From Pseudomonadota bacterium (GTDB lineage Bacteria > Pseudomonadota > Alphaproteobacteria > Rhizobiales > Xanthobacteraceae), in contig JAJYAH010000297.1 of the NCBI GenBank assembly GCA_021779635.1, positions 1-8,090 on the forward strand: DNA of 8,090 bases, in the 5' to 3' direction. The notes under the pieces are model-generated. The model was not told the DNA's origin. It worked only from the letters and a program-made list of their open reading frames with translations, and searched no databases. Below, piece by piece: positions 1-6,353 of the stretch; positions within the stretch are counted from its first letter, which is position 1; every line of letters begins with the position of its first letter. The position numbers were made by a program, and so were the translations under genes.

Positions 1-514
1 TCGGAATCTGGGACTTGCCGCGAAAGATCAGTGGAAGCTGGTCGGTAAAGGAGATCGGCTTGGCGCGCGCCAGCTCCGTGGCGAGCCTGCTCATGAAGCC
101 CGAGCGATAGTCGCGGGAGCCGCGGGTCGACTGGCCGAGTTCGATCGTGTCCTGGGTCTCGAAGTGGCTCCGCGTCAGATCATCGGACGTGCCGGCAAAT
201 GGCACGAACGCGATCTCCCGCTTGGCCCATAACGGATAGATGCTGTCCCGCAACGCCGGGTGCAGGCCCCAATCGGCGCCGAGCGACAATGCGGAATTCG
301 GATTGCCGGCGTCGGGCTTGGCAATGCCCAGCGTTGGCCGCGAACTATGGTAGAAGTCGCTGGACACCGGCACGACGACGTTGGCGGCATCGTAAGCGCC
401 ACGCAGAAACACTACCAGCAGCCGGGCATCGGTTGCAGGTGCAGCCCAGACGCGGCCGGCCACGGTCAGGGGGGCTATAGCGGCAAAGGCCTCGATCAGG
501 TCACGGCGATTCAT
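1..514 (-). CDS. DUF1501 family exported protein, N-terminal 171 residues (runs off left edge)
   Basis: The frame from the ATG at 514 stays open to base 1, so the C-terminus lies outside the window. The protein begins MNRRDLIEAF, followed by a hydrophobic alanine-rich stretch and WAAP, which looks like a short twin-arginine signal. Next come LLVVFLRGAYDAANVVVP (around residues 32-49), GLHPAL, and a TRSHFETQD segment. These are hallmarks of the DUF1501 family, which I recall being placed with alkaline-phosphatase/sulfatase-like folds. The biochemical role is unknown. It starts 22 bp after the DUF1800 stop and has an AGGA ribosome site (522-525) 7 nt before the ATG, so the two are almost certainly co-transcribed. 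DUF1501 and DUF1800 genes are commonly paired. Family assignment is confident; function is not. Confidence 0.85.
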   Translation of the reverse strand, partial: MNRRDLIEAFAAIAPLTVAGRVWAAPATDARLLVVFLRGAYDAANVVVPVSSDFYHSSRPTLGIAKPDAGNPNSALSLGADWGLHPALRDSIYPLWAKREIAFVPFAGTSDDLTRSHFETQDTIELGQSTRGSRDYRSGFMSRLATELARAKPISFTDQLPLIFRGKSQIP

Positions 515-536
515 GGTGCGATCCTGTTGCTTGCGT

Positions 537-2102
537 TTAGCGCATGAACTCGGGTGACGACAGAAACAGCGTATTCCAATCCTGTGGCGAGATCGCCTGA
601 TCGAGCGCGGCGAGCGTTGTCGAACCCAAGGTCTGCCGCAGTCCGTTGAAGTAGAGCGAGTTCTGAATCAGCGGGAATGCCGGCTGATCGACCGCATTCG
701 GTCCTTCCGGCTTGAACAGGCCCGAAGAGCCCGAACCGATTTGCCGCGCAATCTCGAAACGCAGCATCATCTGTCCCGGCCCGTTCCAGGATGCGGAGGT
801 CATCGCGTAGCCGTCCGGCGTCTCATGATTGAACAATCCTTCGCCAAGACGGTTCAGCCAGTTCTGGATCGGCAGCGTATTCAGGATCACCTTGTCGTCG
901 TAAGCGAGGCGAACCGCCGAGAATACGTATCGCACCGGATCCTTGAATTTCGAACCGGACTTCAGCGACGCGGCGAACTCCGGCGCATGAACCATGGTGG
1001 AAAGCACCGCGGATATATCGCCGTCCGTTGTTTTGAAGGTTTGCGCCATCCGCTGCACCAGCGGCTCCGGCGGATTTTCCGAGATAAAATACATCGCGAT
1101 CTGCCTGGCCAGATGCGTCGCGGTCGCCGGATGGCGAACCAGGATATCGACCGCCTCGTCGACCTCCGCCAGCCCGCGCCCCTTGATCACATGGCCCAGG
1201 AAAGTCTTGTCGCCATAATCATGTCGGGCGGGATTGAATTCGAATGCGCCCTCGCGCACGAGCTGCGATTGCAACTCCGGCTTGAGCTTGGGATCTTCCG
1301 GCTTCAGATCGATGCCGAGGCCCGTCAGAATACGCGCCAGTGCCTCGACATCCGACTGCGTGTAACCCGAGCCGACCCCCATGGTGTGCAATTCCATGAT
1401 CTCGCGGGCATAGTTTTCGTTGATATGTCCGGCGGCATTGTCGGCATTGTCGAGATAGCGCAGCATCGCCGGATGATACAGGGTGGCGGAAAGCAGATCG
1501 TGGAACTTGCCGAGCGCAAAGGGGCGGATGGCGCGGCTCTCATAGTCCCCAACCAGGATGCGAATGTTCGCCTTGTTTTGGTGCACGTTGAAATGGTTGA
1601 ACCAGAACCATGTCATGCGTTCGCGCAATTGATCCGGCGCGTAGAGCGCGCGCAGGATGCTGCGCGCCGCCGCCTGTCTCCCACGATCGTTCATGGCCTG
1701 CTGATAAGCCTGCTGCGCGACCTTCTTCTGCTCGGGATCGGTGATCTGGTTGGCAGCCTTGCCCTGCTGATCGAACGCCGCCGCGATGTCGAACGGAAAC
1801 TTGTGAACATCCGGCATGGCCTCGATCTGCTTTTGAGCCGCATCGGGCAAAGCGACATCGGCGGTCGGATGCAGTTGTTCGCCAAGCCAGTGTTCGACAC
1901 CGACGGCCTGCAGATGCGCGGCACTTGAGGCATTGATACCCCAGGTCAGCCGATCGAGCAGCATCATGTCGTGGAGGTTCAATTCGCCCGCTTGCGCGGT
2001 AGCAATGCCGAGGAATCCGGCGACCATGACGAGCGCGATATGGCCCAGCGCGGCCGCCGACCAGCCGCGGCAGGATGCATTCGAGATATCTGGTTCGCTC
2101 AT
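537..2102 (-). CDS. DUF1800 family exported protein
   Basis: A 521-residue protein of the DUF1800 family, function unknown. From the ATG at 2102 it has a Sec-type signal (hydrophobic residues about 20-35) with a likely cleavage after ATAQA (residue 38). Family features then appear in order: LLDRLTWGI (48-56), GVEHWLGEQLHP (68-79), the aromatic RERMTWFWFNHFNV block (160-173), GDYESRAIRPFALGKFHDLL (185-204), NENYAREIMELHTMGV with YTQSDVEALARILTG (228-261), RHDYGDKTFLG (293-303), and a C-terminal LSSPEFMR. The length is normal. A TTG at 2114 would add four residues. I prefer the ATG because AGGA lies 12 nt upstream, whereas it directly abuts the TTG. The DUF1501 gene follows after 22 bp. The 255-bp gap from soxD upstream could hold its own promoter. 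Confidence 0.9.
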   Translation of the reverse strand: MSEPDISNASCRGWSAAALGHIALVMVAGFLGIATAQAGELNLHDMMLLDRLTWGINASSAAHLQAVGVEHWLGEQLHPTADVALPDAAQKQIEAMPDVHKFPFDIAAAFDQQGKAANQITDPEQKKVAQQAYQQAMNDRGRQAAARSILRALYAPDQLRERMTWFWFNHFNVHQNKANIRILVGDYESRAIRPFALGKFHDLLSATLYHPAMLRYLDNADNAAGHINENYAREIMELHTMGVGSGYTQSDVEALARILTGLGIDLKPEDPKLKPELQSQLVREGAFEFNPARHDYGDKTFLGHVIKGRGLAEVDEAVDILVRHPATATHLARQIAMYFISENPPEPLVQRMAQTFKTTDGDISAVLSTMVHAPEFAASLKSGSKFKDPVRYVFSAVRLAYDDKVILNTLPIQNWLNRLGEGLFNHETPDGYAMTSASWNGPGQMMLRFEIARQIGSGSSGLFKPEGPNAVDQPAFPLIQNSLYFNGLRQTLGSTTLAALDQAISPQDWNTLFLSSPEFMR

Positions 2103-2109
2103 CGATTCG

Positions 2110-2150
2110 ACCAATCCTGTAAATTCACCAATCTTGCAAATTTACCAATT
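2110..2150. repeat. Degenerate 17-bp tandem repeat upstream of the DUF1800 gene
   Basis: The heptamer ACCAATC starts at 2110 and 2127, and ACCAATT starts at 2144, an exact 17-bp period. The first two units are close: ACCAATCCTGTAAATTC and ACCAATCTTGCAAATTT. The third keeps only the heptamer and scattered bases. The array is AT-rich compared with its surroundings and abuts the DUF1800 start, overlapping its AGGA ribosome site on the minus strand. It could be an iterated regulator site or a decayed local duplication; nothing here separates these. Confidence 0.6.
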
Positions 2151-2226
2151 CGGGAATCGTCTTGTGCTGCCGTCCAGGGTCCGGATTCGGGAGTGTTCGA
2201 CCCCAGCTCACCCAAGCTCTTGCCTC

Positions 2227-2244
2227 TTGATCCCTGCCGATCAA
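2227..2244. promoter_or_regulatory. Perfect 6+6 dyad in the soxD-DUF1800 gap
   Basis: TTGATC (2227-2232) and GATCAA (2239-2244) are perfect inverted arms around a 6-nt centre. It resembles an operator half-site arrangement. It could also form a weak hairpin, but no T-tract follows on either strand. It lies about 125 bp upstream of the DUF1800 start and 114 bp after the soxD stop. A dyad of this size can occur by chance. Confidence 0.3.
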
Positions 2245-2334
2245 TCTGACCGAGAGCGCATGAATATGTACTGAACGAAATGCATATAGATGATGGCGGA
2301 CACGCCTGTTCCAACCGCGAACAGCGACGTGCCC

Positions 2335-2368
2335 GTTACGTCAGCAACCCGGTTGCGTCAGCAACCCG
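2335..2368. repeat. Tandem 17-bp duplication at the soxD stop codon
   Basis: GTTACGTCAGCAACCCG (2335-2351) is followed directly by GTTGCGTCAGCAACCCG (2352-2368), two adjacent 17-bp copies differing at one base. The second copy contains the soxD TGA stop (2358-2360), so the duplication spans the gene end. The junction is also palindromic: GCAACC, one base, GGTTGC. GGTTGC-GTCA-GCAACC can form a small stem-loop. There is no T-tract, so a classical intrinsic terminator is not supported. Confidence 0.75.
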
Positions 2369-2921
2369 TCACACACGCCGGATTTTTAACGTCGGGCCGT
2401 GGGTCGTCGGTGAACATGCCTCGGTTCGGCATCTTGATCGCGCTCAGCGTGCGGGCGTCGAGCGTCGCGTCGGCCGGAACCAGGCCGTTCAAATGAAGGA
2501 TATAGGCGGAGACCGCATAGACGTCGTCGTTGCCGAGCGATTGCGGCGCGTTCTGCGGCATGGCGCGGCGAATATAATCGAACAGTGTCGGGGCATAGGG
2601 CCAGTAGCTGCCGACGGTCTTGATCGGCTTTGACGTCGCGATGGTGCCCTGACCGCCGACCAGGCGGTCGCCGACGCCGCCTTCACCCTTCGCGCCATGG
2701 CAGGCCATGCATTGCTGGTCGAACACCTCGTGACCATGGGCAACGCTGCCGCTTCCTGGCGGCAGGTTCGCACCGTCGCGACCGATGTCGATATTCCAGC
2801 CGGCAATCTCCGCGGCCGTCGCAGGTCGCCCGATGCCGTAGGGGCTCTGGGCGCAGGCCGGCGCCGGCAGCCCGAGCGCAACCGCGATCAAGGCGGCCCA
2901 ACCGGGTTTAAGCATTCGCAT
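2358..2921 (-). CDS. soxD: SoxD-like monoheme cytochrome c, partner of SoxC
   Basis: A 187-residue periplasmic c-type cytochrome, presumably the electron acceptor of the Mo dehydrogenase encoded just upstream. It has a Sec signal (MRMLKPGW, hydrophobic to residue 20, likely cut after PACA at 24). The segment YGIGRPATAAEIAGWNIDI is typical of the first domain of SoxD. The single haem site is CMACH (71-75). KTVGSYWPYAPTLFDYIRRAMP follows (M121 a likely axial ligand; M164 in KMPNRGMF an alternative), and the end is CVTGC. Classical SoxD, as in Paracoccus, is about twice as long with two haems; here the protein stops at the end of domain one. The ATG at 2921 overlaps soxC by 14 bp and has AGGT five bases upstream; 2915 is an alternative start. 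A SorU-like name would also be defensible. Confidence 0.85.
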   Translation of the reverse strand: MRMLKPGWAALIAVALGLPAPACAQSPYGIGRPATAAEIAGWNIDIGRDGANLPPGSGSVAHGHEVFDQQCMACHGAKGEGGVGDRLVGGQGTIATSKPIKTVGSYWPYAPTLFDYIRRAMPQNAPQSLGNDDVYAVSAYILHLNGLVPADATLDARTLSAIKMPNRGMFTDDPRPDVKNPACVTGC

Positions 2922-4215
2922 TGGTAACCTGCCCGTGCGTATCGATGCGCCACGGCTGAATCGCATTGTTGTGGTAGATCGAGTTCTCGCCGCGAACCGC
3001 CAGCAGCTCCGAAAATGTCGGCTGCACGTAATCCGTCTCATCGACCGCGCGGCTCTGGATCACGGCGGGCTGACCGTCCCAATGCCACGGCACCCGAAAG
3101 CGGGTCAAGGCGCGCGTCAGAATCGGTTCCTGCAGTTTGGCGACTTGCCAGTTCTTGCCACCATCGACCGAAACATCGACACGCTTGATCTTGCCATGCC
3201 CGCTCCAGGCAATGCCGGTAATTTCGTGGAAGCCGGTCGTGTTCAGCTTTTGTCCGCCGGACGGCCGGGTGATGATGGACTTGGCCTCCATGTAAAATGT
3301 GAATTCCCGCGCGGTGCCATCCGGCATCAGGTCGGTGTATTTCGAGGTTTCCTCCCGGGAATAGACCGGCTCCGCGACGGCCTTCAGGCGGCGCAGCCAT
3401 TTCACGTTCATGTTGCCTTCGAATCCGGGCAACAGCAGCCGCAGCGGATAGCCCTGCTGCGGACGCAACCGCTCGCCGTTCTGGCTGTAGACCAGCATCG
3501 CATCGTCAAGACATTTGTCGATCGGAACGCTGCGCATCATCGCCGCGGCATCGGCGCCTTCGGCCACCAGCCATTTGGCTTCAGGGCGCAGTCCCGCTTC
3601 CTGCAAAACGAGCTTCAGGCTGACGCCGGTCCACTCCGCGCAGCTCAGTAACCCGACAAGGTCGGAGGCGGTCTTGCCGTAAGGCTTGGTGTAGACCGGG
3701 TTGCCGGAACATTCGAGAAAGTGGATCCGGGACTCCGATGGAAAACGTCGGATGTCGTCCATCGTGAAGATCAAAGGCCTGTCCACCAGGCCATGCAGCA
3801 TCAGCCGATGCTGCTCCGGATCGATCGCGGGAACTCCGCCGTGATGACGTTCGTAGAACAGCCCGTTCGGCGTGATGATGCCATCGAGATCCTGCAGCGG
3901 GGTCCGTCCCGCAGCAGAGATGTATTGCGGCAGTTTCTTCGAGATGTTCTTGACGACGTTGTTCTCGAACGGCGAAGGCATGCCATAGAGCTGGCTTCCC
4001 ATCGGATCGCCCGGCGCCTTCATCCATTCCGGGATGTCGGGCGGCAAATTGTCGGCGTTGGCCGTCGCGGTTTCCGCGCCGGCCTGCTGCCCGGCGACCC
4101 CGCTCGCCAGCGCGCCGCCCAGCAAGGCGCTGCCCTCCCCCAATACTTGCCGGCGCGACAAGCCGCGCTTTGTGTCATCCGTCTGGCCTGCACCTTTCGG
4201 TGATTTGGGTGCCAT
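2908..4215 (-). CDS. soxC: SoxC-type molybdopterin sulfite/sulfane dehydrogenase, Tat-exported
   Basis: A 435-residue periplasmic enzyme of the sulfite oxidase family. It oxidises sulfite or protein-bound sulfane sulfur at a molybdenum centre and hands electrons to a c-type cytochrome. A Tat signal (LSRRQVLG, 19-26, then a Gly/Ala-rich hydrophobic stretch) agrees with export of a folded cofactor enzyme. The Mo domain shows ITPNGLFYERHHGGVP with R123 and H125 in the expected active-site positions. It also has the Mo-ligand cysteine C169 in FLECSGNP, SCAEWTGV (191-198), GYPLRLLLPG (255-264) and VKWLRR (271-276). The C-terminal dimerisation domain (about 300-425) contains GIAWSG, VDVSVDGGKNW and SIYHNNAIQPW, all typical of SoxC. 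GGAGG at 4220-4224, four bases before the ATG, supports the start. The monoheme cytochrome gene overlaps its 3' end. No soxXYZAB is visible, so the physiological substrate is uncertain; SorT-like sulfite dehydrogenase is the alternative. Confidence 0.9.
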   Translation of the reverse strand: MAPKSPKGAGQTDDTKRGLSRRQVLGEGSALLGGALASGVAGQQAGAETATANADNLPPDIPEWMKAPGDPMGSQLYGMPSPFENNVVKNISKKLPQYISAAGRTPLQDLDGIITPNGLFYERHHGGVPAIDPEQHRLMLHGLVDRPLIFTMDDIRRFPSESRIHFLECSGNPVYTKPYGKTASDLVGLLSCAEWTGVSLKLVLQEAGLRPEAKWLVAEGADAAAMMRSVPIDKCLDDAMLVYSQNGERLRPQQGYPLRLLLPGFEGNMNVKWLRRLKAVAEPVYSREETSKYTDLMPDGTAREFTFYMEAKSIITRPSGGQKLNTTGFHEITGIAWSGHGKIKRVDVSVDGGKNWQVAKLQEPILTRALTRFRVPWHWDGQPAVIQSRAVDETDYVQPTFSELLAVRGENSIYHNNAIQPWRIDTHGQVTNANA

Positions 4216-4466
4216 TTATCCTCCGCTCTTTTTTTCTTCGGTCGCCATTTTTGGACCGCCATTTTTGCTTGGGTCGCTATGGCTTCCGGGCGCGCTTGCA
4301 GCGTTATGAGGCCGACGGGCATTTGGCCATATTCTCGGCGTTCACTCAATGTCCGCATCGGGCCAGAAAACAAGACGTGATATCGCTTGAAATGGAATGG
4401 GCGGCTTGTTGAAAACACCTGCAGAACGGAACGGGCGCGAGCTGGACGCCACCAGGGAAAAGCGGA
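4216..4466. promoter_or_regulatory. Divergent intergenic region between soxC and the DUF347 gene
   Basis: These 251 bp separate two oppositely oriented genes and should hold both promoters. The soxC-proximal part contains two copies of CGCCATTTTTG (4243-4253 and 4257-4267, period 14) next to a T-rich run. On the plus strand, TTGAAA near 4388 is followed 17 bp later by TGAAAA, a poor -10. I saw no convincing -35/-10 pair on either strand and no coding region I would defend. Confidence 0.35.
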
Positions 4467-5228
4467 ATGCGAACTGACATGACGGCATCGCTAAGCAAGG
4501 TTCCCGAGGTCACGCTCGCGTTCTGGATCGTCAAAATCGCCGCAACCACCCTGGGCGAGACAGCCGGCGACACCCTCTCGATGACGCTGCAATGGGGTTA
4601 CCTGGCCAGCACCGCGCTGTTCGTGGCGGCACTCGTGGTGCTGGTCGGCTTTCAGATTGCGGCCAGCCAATTTCGCCCGTTCCTGTATTGGGCGACTATC
4701 ATCGCATCCACGACCTTCGGCACCACGATGGCCGATTTTGCGGACCGCTCACTGGGCATCGGCTATGCCGGCGGCTCGTCCATTCTGCTGCTGTGCCTGG
4801 CGGCCACCCTCGGTCTTTGGTACTGGTCGGTCGGCTCGATCGCGGTCGACACGGTCAATACGCCGAAAGTGGAGGCCTTCTATTGGGCGGCCATCACCTT
4901 CTCGCAGACATTGGGAACGGCACTCGGTGACTGGACGGCCGATTCGACCGACCTCGGATACGAAGGCGGAGCGCTGGTATTTGGCGTCGCATTGGCTGTG
5001 GTCGCGGCGGCCTATTACTGGACCCATGTGTCGCGCGTCACGCTGTTCTGGGCGGCATTCATTCTGACCCGGCCGCTGGGAGCGACCGTCGGCGATTTCC
5101 TCGACAAGCCCGTCAGCGATGGCGGCCTTGCCTTGAGCCGCCCGCTGGCTTCGGCTGTCATCGCGGTCTTTATCCTCGCCTGCCTGCTGGTTCTGCCGCA
5201 ACGGGCCGGCTCGCATCCGGCCCGATAA
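4467..5228 (+). CDS. DUF347 (COG4705) four-repeat integral membrane protein
   Basis: A 253-residue polytopic inner-membrane protein of unknown function. KVPEVTLAFWIVKI followed by TTLGETAGDTLS is the recognisable start of the DUF347 repeat family, whose members carry four tandem repeats of two membrane segments. All four are visible: FWIVKIAATTLGETAGD (19-35), YWATIIASTTFGTTMAD (74-90), YWAAITFSQTLGTALGD (139-155) and FWAAFILTRPLGATVGD (194-210). Each has an aromatic/Trp start and one aspartate (D35, D90, D155, D210). The acidic residues within membrane segments recall cation transporters, but that is inference. AGGG at 4453-4456 lies 10 nt before the chosen ATG; the ATG at 4479 (MTASLSK) is a possible shorter start. 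The hydrolase gene follows after 155 bp on the same strand, and soxC diverges upstream. Confidence 0.87.
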   Translation: MRTDMTASLSKVPEVTLAFWIVKIAATTLGETAGDTLSMTLQWGYLASTALFVAALVVLVGFQIAASQFRPFLYWATIIASTTFGTTMADFADRSLGIGYAGGSSILLLCLAATLGLWYWSVGSIAVDTVNTPKVEAFYWAAITFSQTLGTALGDWTADSTDLGYEGGALVFGVALAVVAAAYYWTHVSRVTLFWAAFILTRPLGATVGDFLDKPVSDGGLALSRPLASAVIAVFILACLLVLPQRAGSHPAR

Positions 5229-5383
5229 GCTGCCGGATTGTCGGTACGTGATGCACTGAACCGTTAAGGATGCGGTGCAATACTTTCCTAAATTTAATTC
5301 GGCGCCAGCGGCTCGGGCCTCGACCAAAGAATGGCTCGACACCATTTATTGAATCAAACACGATCACCATCGGGATGGAAACG

Positions 5384-6223
5384 ATGAAGAGGGCAGTCGC
5401 CATTTTGGCCTGCATTTGCGCCGTGATGGGCGGCCTCTATTTTTCCGCCAGCAAATGGGCCATCCGGCACGAAACGCTGAACCTGTTTGACGCCGCGCGG
5501 CAACGGCCGGTCGCCGTGGACGTCGCTGTGCGGCGCGACTACGAGATGAAGGCGGACGCCGGTTACTGGAAGCTTCCGGTCGCCGTCATCAGCAACGGCA
5601 ACACTGTCAAGAACACCGAGTATTCCTTCCTGGCCAACGTCTTTGCGGCAAGAGGATATCTCGTCGCCAGCATTCAGCAGGATATTCCGACCGACCCGCC
5701 GTTGATGACCAAGGTCGGGTTGCCTTACGTCGGAAGGAAGGGCGTGTATGAGCGCGGCGAAGCCAACATCCTGTTTGTGGTCGGGCAGCTGAAAAAGCTG
5801 CAGCCGAACGCCGACTACGACCACCTGACGCTGGTCGGACATTCCAATGGCGGAGACATTTCCATGTACTTCGCCAAACAGCATCCTGAACTGGTATCGA
5901 AAGTCATCACACTCGATAATCTGCGGGTCCCGTTCGTGCTCAGCGACAAATTGAAGATCCTTTCGTTCCGCTCAAAAGACCCGAATTTCAAAACCGATCC
6001 CGGCGTGCTGCCGACCCCCCAGGAGGCAAGGGAGGGCGATATCGACATCGTCAAGACCAACGCCCAACATACCGACATGAGCGACCGGGGCCCCGATGCC
6101 GTTAAGGAGAAGATTCAGGCGACGCTCGATCATTTTCTGAGCGATAGCGCGAGCAGCGAGCTGTCGGCCGTGGATACCGAAAAGCTGATCGTTTCCAATC
6201 CCGGTCCGACAGCTCCCCCGTAG
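5384..6223 (+). CDS. Membrane-anchored or secreted alpha/beta hydrolase
   Basis: A 279-residue alpha/beta-hydrolase-fold protein, probably an esterase-like enzyme; the substrate is unknown. The N-terminus (MKRAVAILACICAVMGGLYF) is a signal peptide or uncleaved anchor, placing the enzyme outside the cytoplasm. PVAVISNGN (65-73) and YSFLANVFAARGYLVAS (80-96) match the early strands and helix A. GHSNGG (152-157) is the nucleophile elbow with Ser154. The acid is probably D199 or D205 in the strand after FRSKDP, with D178 (ITLDNL) less likely. H229 in NAQHTDMSD is the probable catalytic histidine. The open frame extends up to an ATG at 5270, but that leader is not protein-like. I choose 5384, where GGA lies four bases upstream and a signal peptide starts immediately; 5375 is an alternative. 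The C-terminal tail after about 255 is low-complexity and probably disordered. Confidence 0.8.
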   Translation: MKRAVAILACICAVMGGLYFSASKWAIRHETLNLFDAARQRPVAVDVAVRRDYEMKADAGYWKLPVAVISNGNTVKNTEYSFLANVFAARGYLVASIQQDIPTDPPLMTKVGLPYVGRKGVYERGEANILFVVGQLKKLQPNADYDHLTLVGHSNGGDISMYFAKQHPELVSKVITLDNLRVPFVLSDKLKILSFRSKDPNFKTDPGVLPTPQEAREGDIDIVKTNAQHTDMSDRGPDAVKEKIQATLDHFLSDSASSELSAVDTEKLIVSNPGPTAPP

Positions 6224-6253
6224 AAACGGCGGGTGCCTGTCTGTCTTCGGCAA

Positions 6254-6345
6254 CGAAGTGGATACCGGTTCGCGCTCGGAAAGCGCGTCAAAACAAAACA
6301 CCAGAGCATCGGTTCTGATTCAATCAGAACCGATCATGTTCCAAG
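6254..6345. repeat. Two-hairpin dispersed intergenic repeat (REP-like)
   Basis: Two stem-loops sit in tandem just after the hydrolase gene. The first is CGCGCT-CGGAA-AGCGCG (6271-6287). The second is a near-perfect palindrome, ATCGGTTCTGATT (6308-6320), one C, then AATCAGAACCGAT (6322-6334), giving 13-bp arms. Flanking text such as GTGGATACCGGTTCGC and GCGTCAAAACAAAA matches, from memory, a dispersed element common in intergenic regions of Bradyrhizobium and Rhodopseudomonas genomes. It may act as an mRNA 3'-end or transcription barrier between the convergent genes. The outer limits are approximate. Confidence 0.7.
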
Positions 6346-6353
6346 GGCTGCAG

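Noticed and set aside
741..1928. Long plus-strand open frame of 395 codons
   Set aside because: It is antisense to the DUF1800 gene, whose minus-strand product shows family motifs throughout. The plus-strand translation is Arg-rich with no recognisable domain, as expected of a GC-rich shadow frame.
2227..2244. FNR/FixK-type box
   Set aside because: The half-sites TTGAT and ATCAA are separated by 8 bases, not the 4 required for an FNR/FixK site, so that identity is not supported.
2099..2314. Minus-strand open frame of 71 codons in the soxD-DUF1800 gap
   Set aside because: It overlaps the DUF1800 start, has no ribosome site and low protein-like character; its Ser/Thr/Pro-rich product matches nothing known to me.
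2335..2368. Intrinsic terminator of the soxCD transcript
   Set aside because: Small stem-loops can form, but no U-tract follows on the minus strand.
2935..3651. Plus-strand open frame of 238 codons
   Set aside because: It lies entirely inside soxC on the opposite strand. The soxC frame carries the Mo-cysteine and other family motifs; this frame has none.
5270..5383. Upstream 38-codon extension of the alpha/beta hydrolase
   Set aside because: The leader is not protein-like, precedes a clear signal peptide beginning at 5384, and has no ribosome site at 5270.
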